DNA of 5,206 bases from Pseudomonadota bacterium (GTDB taxonomy: Bacteria; Pseudomonadota; Alphaproteobacteria; SMXQ01), in contig JADFPK010000147.1 in the NCBI GenBank assembly GCA_022562375.1, positions 1-5,206 of the forward strand, read 5' to 3'. Below are positions 1-5,206 of this stretch, one piece after another (the stretch's first letter is position 1; each line of letters starts with the position of its first letter). Both the position numbers and the translations under genes were made by a program. The notes beneath the pieces were generated by a model, which saw nothing but the letters and a program-made list of their open reading frames with translations, was not told the DNA's origin and did no database searches.

Positions 1-492
1 CCCTTCACGCCCGATGGCGCGGGTCGGCAGCGGCATGCCGTTGACCCGTGTGCGGCCGTTGACCGGGGATGCCTTTTCCTCTTGCTTCTGTTCGGTGGCG
101 CGCTTGGTCGATAATTGTTCGATCAGGCTCTGCAACACCCTGACCTCGGCGACGACCTTGTCCATGTCGGGTCCGATGTTCTTCGGCTTGCCGTCCGGCC
201 CCAACTCCAGCGCCTCCTCGATGCGCGATGAGGACCGGCGCACCAGGCCGACGTCCTCCTTGAGCTGCATGTAGGCTTGCTGCAGGGAATAGAACCGCTG
301 AGCCGTCGCGTAGTCCCGTTCGCGGCGCGCGAAGACCTCGTGCAGCGCCATCGAGCCGACCAGCACCAGTCCACCGATGACGAGCGCCAAATTGGTGTCG
401 ATCACCGGGAAGGTGCTTGGCGTCGCCACCGCCACGACCGCCGCGATGAACGCGTAGGAGGCGAAGATGAGAAGATGCTTGAAAAAGGCCAT
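1..492 (-). CDS. N-terminal part of membrane-anchored coiled-coil protein (possibly TipF/EAL-like), truncated by window edge
   Basis: An open minus-strand frame of 164 codons begins at an ATG at 492 and runs off the left edge with no stop. The protein starts MAFFKHLLIFASYAF. It has two hydrophobic stretches, at about residues 6-23 and 33-50, which probably form a membrane hairpin. A charged, heptad-like region follows at about 53-98 and 110-140, rich in Glu, Gln, Arg and Leu, consistent with coiled coil. A hydrophilic linker with NGRTRVNG comes next. This order (two N-terminal membrane segments, coiled coil, linker) matches the front of TipF-type EAL-domain proteins of Alphaproteobacteria, which act in flagellum placement. 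The EAL domain itself would lie outside the window, so that identity is only an inference. The start is uncertain: an in-frame GTG at 525 would add 11 residues, and neither start has a well-spaced Shine-Dalgarno. It is co-oriented with pyrD but 172 bases away. Confidence 0.72.
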   Translation of the reverse strand, partial: MAFFKHLLIFASYAFIAAVVAVATPSTFPVIDTNLALVIGGLVLVGSMALHEVFARRERDYATAQRFYSLQQAYMQLKEDVGLVRRSSSRIEEALELGPDGKPKNIGPDMDKVVAEVRVLQSLIEQLSTKRATEQKQEEKASPVNGRTRVNGMPLPTRAIGREG

Positions 493-592
493 GCCACCAA
501 AATGCTTGAGAACCCTCCCGGTCACTTTGTGGTCAAGGTCTTGAAATAGAGTTAATAAATCCTTCCGGTGAAGGCATTCGGGCGTTTTCAAA

Positions 593-642
593 GGCCTCGG
601 GAATCGGCCAAAACGGGGCCGAATCGGGCCGGAAATGAGGCC
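593..642. repeat. Two-tier inverted repeat between pyrD and the membrane-protein gene
   Basis: Outer arms GGCCTC (593-598) and GAGGCC (637-642) enclose inner arms CGGCC (605-609) and GGCCG (627-631), separated by unpaired bases. GAATCGG also occurs twice as a direct repeat, at 601-607 and 621-627. Lying just beyond the pyrD stop, the element could fold in the pyrD transcript and act as a weak terminator or 3' end stabiliser. On the minus strand the stem is followed only by TTTG and not by a real T-run, so it is not a canonical intrinsic terminator. The rest of 493-664 contains an AT-rich patch near 541-560 that might carry a promoter for the downstream gene, but I see no convincing -35/-10 pair. 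Confidence 0.35.
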
Positions 643-664
643 TGTAGCGGGACCGAGAGGGACC

Positions 665-1738
665 TTAGCCCCGGTGATCGGCGCCGATGGCGTCGCCGAG
701 ACCGGAAAAGCCTTGGGCGGCGAGCAATTCCGGGAGCCGGGCCTTGATGCGCGAAACCAGGCCGGGGCCTTGATAGATCAGCGCCGAATAGAGCGCCACC
801 AGCGAGGCGCCGGCGCGGATCTTGGCCAGCGCGTCCTCGGCCGAGGAAATCCCGCCGACGCCGATCAAGGGAATCTCGCCCTTGGTCAGCCGGTACATCT
901 TGCCGAGGATCTCGGTCGAAAGCGCGAACAGGGGCCGGCCGCTCAACCCCCCGGCTTCCGATTTGCGCCGGCTCCTCAAGCCCGCGGGCCGGGCGATGGT
1001 GGTGTTGCCGATGATGAGCCCGTCTATCGCCCCCGATAACGCCAGTTCGGCGATCTCGGCCAAATCTTCATCATCGAGATCGGGCGCGATCTTGAGCACC
1101 AGCGGCGGCCCCCCGGCGCCGGCGGCCCTCGTCCGCGCCGCCCCGACCCTGGCCAGCAGGTCCTCGAGCCGGGCGCGGTTCTGTAACCCCCGCAGGCCCG
1201 GGGTGTTGGGCGAGGATACGTTGATGGCGAGATAATCGGCGTAGGGGGCGAGGAGTTCCGCGGCGGCGGCATAATCGGCGGCGGCGTCCACCGTGTCCTT
1301 GTTCATGCCGAGATTGATGCCGATGGGACCGGCCAATCGCCGCCCCGATTGCCGGCGGCGTTCGAGGCCGGCGGCGGCGGCGGCCATGCCGGCGCTGTTG
1401 AAGCCGAGACGGTTGATCACCGCCTCGTCCTCGCTCAAGCGGAACAGGCGGGGCCTTGGATTGCCGGCCTGCGGTTCGGGCGTGATGGTGCCGACCTCGA
1501 CGAAACCGAAGCCGGCGCCCAGCATCGCGTCGATGACCTGGGCGTCCTTGTCGAAACCGGCGGCAAGGCCGATGGGATTGGCGAAATCCCGTCCCCAAAC
1601 GCGGCAGGCGAGCATCGGATCGTCCATCGCCGGCGCCGGCGGCACCAGGCCCAGCCTCAGTGCCCCAAGAGCGAGGCCATGGGCGGTCTCGGCGGGCAAA
1701 AGGCGTAACAGCGGTCCGATGGCCCGGTAAGTATCCAT
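665..1738 (-). CDS. pyrD: Dihydroorotate dehydrogenase (quinone), class 2
   Basis: This FMN enzyme oxidises dihydroorotate to orotate in pyrimidine synthesis and passes electrons to membrane quinone. The product is 357 residues, normal for class 2. The N-terminal 35 or so residues form the amphipathic helices typical of the membrane-associating quinone-tunnel domain. In the barrel, NPIGLAAGFDKD (54-65) carries the FMN-region lysine K64. INRLGFN (108-114) and INLGMNKD (141-148) follow. NVSSPNTPGLRG (173-184) contains the class 2 catalytic serine, S176, and the orotate-contacting asparagines N173 and N178. LVLKIAPD (213-220), IIGNTT (242-247), GGLSG (263-267) and LIGVGGI (291-297) complete the flavin site. 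The ATG at 1738 is chosen because AAGGGA lies 9 bases upstream; an in-frame TTG at 1747 would overlap the edge of that Shine-Dalgarno. The stop is TAA. It is transcribed divergently from the S24 regulator. No key residue is missing, and identification is firm. Confidence 0.97.
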   Translation of the reverse strand: MDTYRAIGPLLRLLPAETAHGLALGALRLGLVPPAPAMDDPMLACRVWGRDFANPIGLAAGFDKDAQVIDAMLGAGFGFVEVGTITPEPQAGNPRPRLFRLSEDEAVINRLGFNSAGMAAAAAGLERRRQSGRRLAGPIGINLGMNKDTVDAAADYAAAAELLAPYADYLAINVSSPNTPGLRGLQNRARLEDLLARVGAARTRAAGAGGPPLVLKIAPDLDDEDLAEIAELALSGAIDGLIIGNTTIARPAGLRSRRKSEAGGLSGRPLFALSTEILGKMYRLTKGEIPLIGVGGISSAEDALAKIRAGASLVALYSALIYQGPGLVSRIKARLPELLAAQGFSGLGDAIGADHRG

Positions 1739-1747
1739 CGTTGCCAA

Positions 1748-1753
1748 TCCCTT
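1748..1753 (-). promoter_or_regulatory. Ribosome binding site that decides the pyrD start
   Basis: On the minus strand AAGGGA is followed by nine bases and then the ATG at 1738. That spacing is good for this ATG, whereas the site would abut the alternative TTG start at 1747. It therefore supports the 357-residue form of PyrD. Confidence 0.65.
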
Positions 1754-1784
1754 ACCCTTGACCGGTGATGAACGTCCCGGAGCA

Positions 1785-1832
1785 TCATCCGGCGCGACGC
1801 CTCCACCCCGGAGGCGGCGAAAAGACGATCAT
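1785..1832 (-). CDS. Possible 15-codon leader ORF upstream of pyrD
   Basis: On the minus strand GGGAGGG (plus coordinates 1841-1847) lies eight bases before an ATG at 1832. This is a stronger Shine-Dalgarno than that of pyrD itself. The frame reads MIVFSPPPGWRRRAG and stops at TGA (1787-1785), 46 bases before the pyrD ATG. It contains Pro-Pro-Pro, a known ribosome-slowing motif relieved by EF-P, and then three arginines. A perfect 7-bp hairpin (1798-1816) overlaps the proline codons. Leader peptides are known to control some pyr genes in enterobacteria, so a translated leader is conceivable. The caveat is that a TATGAT element overlaps the start; if that is the true -10, this frame is not in the mRNA. 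There is no conservation evidence, so this is inference. Confidence 0.22.
   Translation of the reverse strand: MIVFSPPPGWRRRAG
1798..1816. repeat. Perfect hairpin in the pyrD upstream region
   Basis: CGCCTCC (1798-1804) and GGAGGCG (1810-1816) are exact reverse complements around a five-base loop. The hairpin lies 59 bases or more upstream of the pyrD ATG and inside the possible leader ORF. No T-run follows on either strand, so it is not a standard terminator. It could be a folded leader element or chance in GC-rich sequence. Confidence 0.4.
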
Positions 1833-1833
1833 A
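1828..1833 (-). promoter_or_regulatory. Possible -10 element of pyrD
   Basis: The minus strand reads TATGAT here, five of six matches to the sigma70 -10 consensus, about 90 bases upstream of the pyrD ATG. The sequence 16-18 bases further upstream (TTACTT or TACTTT) is a poor -35. If used, transcription would start near 1821 and the leader would contain the hairpin at 1798-1816 but not the start of the 15-codon ORF. Confidence 0.27.
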
Positions 1834-1858
1834 TGTATTACCCTCCCATGAAAGTAAG

Positions 1859-1926
1859 TACTAGCACCTTTGTTGAGGCTTTATTCCTAGTGCGATCACG
1901 ACTAGTTGGTTATAAGGGGGGCTAGC
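1859..1926. promoter_or_regulatory. CTAG-rich candidate operator upstream of the S24 regulator
   Basis: Four CTAG tetranucleotides start at 1861, 1887, 1902 and 1922. The middle two form an inverted repeat, CTAGT (1887-1891) and ACTAG (1901-1905), with a nine-base centre. The third lies in the palindrome ACTAGT and the fourth in the palindrome GCTAGC directly before the regulator ATG. The stretch is more AT-rich than its surroundings and is the only upstream region for the regulator gene. CI/LexA-fold repressors bind short dyads and often control themselves, so this is the most likely binding region for the neighbouring protein, possibly reaching pyrD as well. That assignment is inferred from position and symmetry alone. 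I cannot identify a convincing -35/-10 pair for the rightward genes. Confidence 0.4.
1914..1921 (+). promoter_or_regulatory. Strong ribosome binding site of the S24 regulator
   Basis: AAGGGGGG is followed six bases later by the ATG at 1928, fixing the start of the regulator. It immediately precedes and overlaps the GCTAGC palindrome by one base, so a protein bound there could also affect access to this start region. Confidence 0.65.
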
Positions 1927-1927
1927 C

Positions 1928-2557
1928 ATGTTGAGACACGCCGACATCTGGAACGCCATCGACGCCCTTGCCCGGCAGAACGGCCTCAGCCCCTCGGGAC
2001 TGGCGCGGCGCTCGGGCCTGGACCCGACCACCTTCAACAAGAGCAAGCGCGTCACCGCCGGCGGCAGGAAGCGCTGGCCGGGCACCGAGAGCGTGTCCAA
2101 GGTGCTCGATGCGACCGGCTGTTCGCTGGGCAATTTCGTCGCGCTTTTCGGCGGCACCGGCGATGGCGTGGTGCAGAGGATTCCCATCATCGGTTACGCC
2201 GAGGCGGGCCGGAGCGGCTATTTCGACGACGCCGGGTATCCGGTGGCCACCGGCTGGGACGAGGTCCTGTTTCCCGATATCGGCGATGCCAACGCCTTCG
2301 CGCTGGAGATTTCGGGCGACAGCATGGAGCCGGTGTACCGGGACGGCGACACCATCATCGTCTCCCCGGCGGCCGATATCCGCCGCGGCGACAGGATCGT
2401 CGTCAAGACCGCCGAGGGCGAGGTCATGGCCAAGGATTTGACGCGCAAGACCGCCCGCAAGCTGGAACTCGGATCGGTGAACGCCGCCCACCCCACCATC
2501 AGCTTGAACATCGACGACATCGTCTGGATGTCCCGCATCGTGTGGGTAAACCAGTAG
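1928..2557 (+). CDS. Xre-family HTH regulator with S24 (LexA/CI-like) peptidase domain
   Basis: This 209-residue protein has a helix-turn-helix DNA-binding domain at about residues 5-72; GLSPSGLARRSGLDPTTFNK (19-38) is the recognition region. A LexA/CI-fold S24 domain covers about 85-209. ISGDSMEP (128-135) carries the nucleophile S132, and EVMAKDL (165-171) carries the general base K169. The 37-residue separation equals that of S119 and K156 in E. coli LexA. An Ala-Gly pair, A93-G94 in AEAGRSG, sits where LexA and lambda CI are self-cleaved, so both dyad and cleavage site look intact. Whether it really self-cleaves, and under which signal, cannot be seen. It is too diverged from LexA to be called lexA, and no phage genes lie nearby. 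It is divergent from pyrD and 23 bases ahead of an aminotransferase, with a CTAG-rich dyad region upstream. Probably an autoregulating transcription factor; its targets are unknown. Confidence 0.92.
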   Translation: MLRHADIWNAIDALARQNGLSPSGLARRSGLDPTTFNKSKRVTAGGRKRWPGTESVSKVLDATGCSLGNFVALFGGTGDGVVQRIPIIGYAEAGRSGYFDDAGYPVATGWDEVLFPDIGDANAFALEISGDSMEPVYRDGDTIIVSPAADIRRGDRIVVKTAEGEVMAKDLTRKTARKLELGSVNAAHPTISLNIDDIVWMSRIVWVNQ

Positions 2558-2580
2558 CCGTGCCTGGCGCCCCGAGGTAA

Positions 2581-3435
2581 ATGAGCGCGCTGCATTACAT
2601 CGCCGGCGAATGGCGCCAGGGCAACCCGCCGATCATGGGGCCGATGACCCACGCCGCGTGGATGTCCTCGGTCGCTTTCGACGGCGCCAGGGCGTTCGGC
2701 GGCACCGCGCCCGATCTCGACCGCCATTGCGCCCGCACGGTCCGTTCGGCCCTGGCGATGGGGTTGGCGCCCACCGTCGACGCCCGTGAGATCGAGGAGT
2801 TGGCGTGGCAGGGCATCGGCCGGTTCCCCGAGGGCACGGAGCTCTATATCCGCCCGCTGTTCTATGCCGAGGACGGCTTCGTCGTGCCCGAGCCCGACAG
2901 CACCCGGTTCGTCCTTTCGCTGTTCGAACTGCCCTTGCCGGAGCCGACGGGGTTCTCGGCGTGCCTTTCGAGTACCCGCCGGCCGAGCCCGGAGACGGCG
3001 CCGACCGAGGCCAAGGCTTCGTGCCTTTATCCGCAAAACGCCCGGGCGCTCCGCGAAGCCAAGGTGAAGGGCTACAAGAACGCCGTGGTGCTCGACATGA
3101 ACGGCAATGTCGCCGAGTTCGCCACCGCCAACCTTTTCATCGCCACCGACGGCATCGTGCACACGCCGGTGCCCAACCGCACCTTCCTGGACGGCATCAC
3201 CCGCCAGCGGGTGATCGGGCTGTTGCGCGACGCCGGCACCGAAGTCGTCGAACGGACGCTCGGTTACGCCGAAGTGTGCGCCGCCGACGAGGTGTTCTCG
3301 ACCGGCAATTACGCCAAGGTCTCCCCCGCGATCCGCATCGAGGACCGCGACCTGCAGCCGGGGCCGCTCTACAAGCAAGCGCGCGAACTTTACTTCGACT
3401 TCGCCCGCACCTGCGTCAGGGATAAACGGGTGTGA
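2581..3435 (+). CDS. Class IV PLP-dependent aminotransferase, branched-chain (IlvE)-like
   Basis: The 284-residue protein is a fold-type IV PLP enzyme, which would transfer an amino group between an amino acid and a 2-oxoacid in the cytoplasm. PTEAKAS (141-147) aligns with the E. coli IlvE PLP-lysine motif, making K145 the Schiff-base lysine. AEFATANLF (178-186) supplies E179 for the pyridine nitrogen. From E179 to R208 (end of LDGITR) the sequence fits the whole class IV family signature. YIRPLFY (89-95) resembles the IlvE YIRPL segment. It is a little shorter than IlvE, and where IlvE has EGAGENLF this protein has EFATANLF, so the substrate could be branched-chain amino acids, a D-amino acid or another compound; I do not assign a symbol. 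The start at 2581 has GAGG only three bases upstream, a tight Shine-Dalgarno. It lies 23 bases after the S24 regulator and is likely translated from the same transcript. Confidence 0.88.
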   Translation: MSALHYIAGEWRQGNPPIMGPMTHAAWMSSVAFDGARAFGGTAPDLDRHCARTVRSALAMGLAPTVDAREIEELAWQGIGRFPEGTELYIRPLFYAEDGFVVPEPDSTRFVLSLFELPLPEPTGFSACLSSTRRPSPETAPTEAKASCLYPQNARALREAKVKGYKNAVVLDMNGNVAEFATANLFIATDGIVHTPVPNRTFLDGITRQRVIGLLRDAGTEVVERTLGYAEVCAADEVFSTGNYAKVSPAIRIEDRDLQPGPLYKQARELYFDFARTCVRDKRV

Positions 3436-3439
3436 TTAT

Positions 3440-3457
3440 CGTCGGCCCTAGCCGACG
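3440..3457. terminator. Perfect hairpin in the convergent gap, over the lysK stop codon
   Basis: CGTCGGC (3440-3446) and GCCGACG (3451-3457) pair perfectly around the four-base loop CCTA. The aminotransferase stop ends at 3435 and the lysK TAG (3450-3448) lies within the loop, so the stem straddles the end of lysK. It is palindromic and could serve transcripts from both sides. On the lysK strand the stem is followed by ATAATC, and on the other strand by GCC, so there is no proper U-tract. It may be a weak bidirectional terminator or 3' end protector. Confidence 0.5.
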
Positions 3458-5046
3458 GCCAGATCCTCGCCTTCGATCGCCCGGCGGATCAGGGCGACGG
3501 TTTCGCCGAGCCCATAGAGGGCGAAGAAAGAGCCCATGCGGGGGCCGTGGGTCTGGCCCAGGAGGATCTCGTAAAGCGCCCGGAACCAGGACTTCAAGTC
3601 GCCGAAGGGGTGGCGCTTGCCGACCTCGTAGACTTCGGCCTGGATGTCCTCGGCGCTGGCGCCGGCGGGAAGGGCCTCGAGCGTCCCGGCCAGATCCGAG
3701 AGCGCGGACCGCTCCATCTCGTTCGCCTTGCGGTAACTCTTCGCCGGCTTGACGATGTCGCGGTAGTAATTGATGGCGTGGCCGACGAGGGCATCGAGGA
3801 CCGGCGCGTTATCGGCCGTGGCCTCGGGCAGGTAGCGCGAAACGAACCCCCAGAGCACCGCCCTGTCCTCGGTGTTGCAGACGCTGGCGAGGTTGAGCAG
3901 GATGGCGAAGCCGAGGCGCGCCTCCGCCTGGGGCGGGTCGCCGTCGTGGATGTGCCAGGCCGGATTGGCCAGTCGCTCGGGAACCTCCTGTTGGGCGAAC
4001 TTGGCGACATGGGAGAGATAGTCGTCGACGTGGCGCGGGATGACATCGAAATAAAGGCGCTTGGCCTTGCGCGGCGATAGATACATGAAAAGCGATAGGG
4101 ATTGGGGCGGCGCGTAGCGCAACCACTCCTCGACCGCCAGGCCATTGCCCCTGGACTTGGAGATCTTCTCGCCGTTCTCATCGAGGAAGAGTTCGTAGGT
4201 GAACCCCTCGGGCGGCTTGGCGCCGAGGATGCGGCATATCCGCCCCGACAGCTTCACCGACTCGATCAGGTCCTTGCCCGACATCTCGTAATCGACGCCC
4301 AGCGCCACCCAGCGCATCGCCCAGTCGGCCTTCCATTGCAGCTTGCAGTGCCCGCCGGTCACCGGAACCTCGCAGGTTTTGCCGTCCTCGTCCTCGTAAG
4401 CAATGGTGCCGGCGTCCCCGTCGCGGGCGATCACCGGCGCCTGGAGGACGCGTCCGGTCTTCGGGCAGACCGGCAGGAAGGGGCTGTAGGTGGCGCGCCG
4501 CTCGGGCCCCAGCGTCGGCAGGATGACCTCGGTGATCTCGTCGTAATGGCGAAGCACGTTCAGGAGCGCCTCATCGAAGCGGCCCGAACGGTAACACTCG
4601 GTGGCGCTCTCGAAGCTGTAGTCGAAGCCGAATTCATCGAGGAACCCCTTGAGCCGGGCGTTGTTGTGATGGCCGAAGCTCTCGTGGGTGCCGAAGGGGT
4701 CGGGGATGGAGGTCAGGGGCTTGCCGAGATGCTCCGCCAACATCTCCCGGTTGGGGATGTTGTCGGGCACCCTTCTCAGGCCGTCCATGTCGTCGGAAAA
4801 GGCGACCAGGCGCGTCGGTATGGCGGAAAGCCGGGCGAAGGCGTGGCGCACCATGGTGGTGCGCGCGACCTCGGCGAAGGTGCCGATATGGGGCAGGCCG
4901 GAGGGACCGTAACCGGTCTCGAACAGCACGTGACCCTTGCCGGGCAGACCCGTGGGACCGGCGCCGCCCAGACGGTCGAGGATCTTTCGCGCCTCCTCGA
5001 ACGGCCAGGCCCGGCTCTCCATGGCGGGCCTCAGAATATCGCTCAT
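3448..5046 (-). CDS. lysK: Lysine--tRNA ligase, class I (LysRS1)
   Basis: This cytoplasmic enzyme activates lysine with ATP and charges tRNA-Lys. It belongs to the class I Rossmann-fold family, found in archaea and in a minority of bacteria including Alphaproteobacteria, and is unrelated to the usual class II LysS. The 532-residue product has the HIGH-type motif in [12 protein letters not shown] (46-57) and the KMSKS-type motif KISKS (294-298) followed by RGN. Between them lie FSDDMDGLR (83-91), PVCPKTGRV (192-200) and [15 protein letters not shown] (232-246). The C-terminal part (about 330-532) is the helical anticodon-binding region. The ATG at 5046 ([11 protein letters not shown]) is preferred; the longest frame would begin with a TTG at 5127, but that TTG is part of a promoter -35. 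A further ATG at 5019 is possible. It converges on the aminotransferase with 12 bases between the stops. All catalytic motifs are intact. Confidence 0.96.
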   Translation of the reverse strand: MSDILRPAMESRAWPFEEARKILDRLGGAGPTGLPGKGHVLFETGYGPSGLPHIGTFAEVARTTMVRHAFARLSAIPTRLVAFSDDMDGLRRVPDNIPNREMLAEHLGKPLTSIPDPFGTHESFGHHNNARLKGFLDEFGFDYSFESATECYRSGRFDEALLNVLRHYDEITEVILPTLGPERRATYSPFLPVCPKTGRVLQAPVIARDGDAGTIAYEDEDGKTCEVPVTGGHCKLQWKADWAMRWVALGVDYEMSGKDLIESVKLSGRICRILGAKPPEGFTYELFLDENGEKISKSRGNGLAVEEWLRYAPPQSLSLFMYLSPRKAKRLYFDVIPRHVDDYLSHVAKFAQQEVPERLANPAWHIHDGDPPQAEARLGFAILLNLASVCNTEDRAVLWGFVSRYLPEATADNAPVLDALVGHAINYYRDIVKPAKSYRKANEMERSALSDLAGTLEALPAGASAEDIQAEVYEVGKRHPFGDLKSWFRALYEILLGQTHGPRMGSFFALYGLGETVALIRRAIEGEDLAVG

Positions 5047-5071
5047 CCCGGCGCCACCCCGTACGCTCTTG

Positions 5072-5094
5072 CTTGAGGAAACCAAAACTTGAGG
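5072..5094. repeat. Short direct repeat in the lysK leader
   Basis: CTTGAGG occurs at 5072-5078 and again at 5088-5094 on the plus strand (CCTCAAG twice on the lysK strand), offset by 16 bases. Both copies lie between the lysK -10 and its ATG. It may be chance or a binding site for a regulator or RNA. Nothing else supports a function. Confidence 0.25.
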
Positions 5095-5098
5095 CCCG

Positions 5099-5127
5099 AA
5101 CCTAGGCGGCAGGACCTCACCCGTCAA
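5099..5127 (-). promoter_or_regulatory. Sigma70-like promoter of lysK
   Basis: On the minus strand TTGACG (5127-5122) is separated by exactly 17 bases from TAGGTT (5104-5099). The -35 matches five of six consensus bases; the -10 keeps T, A and the final T. Transcription would start near 5092 and give a leader of roughly 45 bases before the ATG at 5046. It lies just after the stop of the upstream gene, so lysK may have its own promoter. Confidence 0.5.
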
Positions 5128-5149
5128 CCGGCGCGGCGGCGAAACGGGA

Positions 5150-5206
5150 TCATACGGGGATCAGCAAGTCCCGGACCTTTTGCGACACCTTATCGACGTG
5201 GCCCGC
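5150..5206 (-). CDS. C-terminal end of an unidentified upstream gene (partial)
   Basis: From the right edge, one minus-strand frame reads [18 protein letters not shown] and then TGA (5152-5150). The other two minus frames stop inside the same stretch. The residue mix (charged helix with a hydrophobic tail) looks like ordinary protein, and the stop is followed by the lysK promoter 22 bases on, as expected for a gene end. Eighteen residues are too few to name a family. It is co-oriented with lysK, 103 bases from the lysK ATG. Confidence 0.45.
   Translation of the reverse strand, partial: AGHVDKVSQKVRDLLIPV

Noticed and set aside
14..549. Plus-strand frames opposite the left-edge membrane protein
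   Set aside because: The minus frame shows a coherent membrane-hairpin plus coiled-coil design, while the plus frames are compositionally like shadows and are interrupted at 274.
635..1039. Plus-strand frame of 134 codons opposite the pyrD 3' half
   Set aside because: Antisense shadow of pyrD, with no ribosome binding site that stands out and no recognisable motif.
1911..1916. TATAAG as a -10 for the S24 regulator
   Set aside because: It overlaps the ribosome binding site AAGGGGGG and would start transcription about five bases before the ATG; there is also no -35 at a suitable distance.
1861..2190. Minus-strand frame of 109 codons across the divergent region and the regulator start
   Set aside because: It overlaps antisense the regulator HTH coding region and the control region, and has no recognisable domain.
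1928..2557. Reading the S24 regulator as a prophage repressor and the region as a phage remnant
   Set aside because: No integrase, Cro-like, structural or lysis genes are present, the flanks are housekeeping genes, and its base composition looks like that of its neighbours.
2218..3378. Long open minus-strand frame of 386 codons opposite the regulator and aminotransferase
   Set aside because: It lies antisense to two genes with firm family motifs, shows no recognisable domain itself, and its low-complexity Arg/Gly/Ala-rich composition is typical of antisense frames in GC-rich DNA.
4102..5076. Long open plus-strand frame of 324 codons opposite lysK
   Set aside because: It is fully antisense to lysK, whose HIGH and KMSKS motifs are intact; the product is Gly/Ala/Val/Arg-rich with no family resemblance.

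Overview
The window is GC-rich bacterial chromosome and looks alphaproteobacterial, probably Rhodospirillales-like. Three things point that way: a class I (archaeal-type) lysyl-tRNA synthetase, which among bacteria is typical of Alphaproteobacteria; a quinone-linked class 2 dihydroorotate dehydrogenase; and a Xre/S24 regulator of a type I associate with alphaproteobacterial chromosomes. The genus assignment is inference. There are no tRNA or rRNA genes, insertion sequences, CRISPR arrays or phage structural genes.

Layout from left to right. At 1-492 (minus) is the N-terminal part of a membrane-anchored coiled-coil protein that runs off the left edge. It is followed by a 172-base gap holding a two-tier inverted repeat. 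pyrD lies at 665-1738 (minus). A 189-base divergent control region (1739-1927) then separates pyrD from two rightward genes: an S24/LexA-fold Xre regulator (1928-2557) and, 23 bases downstream, a class IV PLP aminotransferase (2581-3435), probably co-transcribed. A perfect hairpin sits in the 12-base convergent gap that follows. lysK, class I lysyl-tRNA synthetase, occupies 3448-5046 (minus), with a good sigma70-like promoter upstream. The last 57 bases encode the C-terminal end of another minus-strand gene.

Functionally these are mostly housekeeping genes: pyrimidine synthesis (pyrD), amino-acid transamination and tRNA charging (lysK). The most interesting part is the divergent control region. 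It has four CTAG tetranucleotides within 65 bases upstream of the regulator, two of them forming a 19-base dyad, which makes a candidate operator for the regulator itself. On the pyrD side there is a strong Shine-Dalgarno followed by a 15-codon Pro-Pro-Pro minigene that overlaps a perfect hairpin, so a pyrD leader is possible, although a competing -10-like element overlaps the same place. I see no clearly new multi-gene system here. The candidates worth testing are regulatory.
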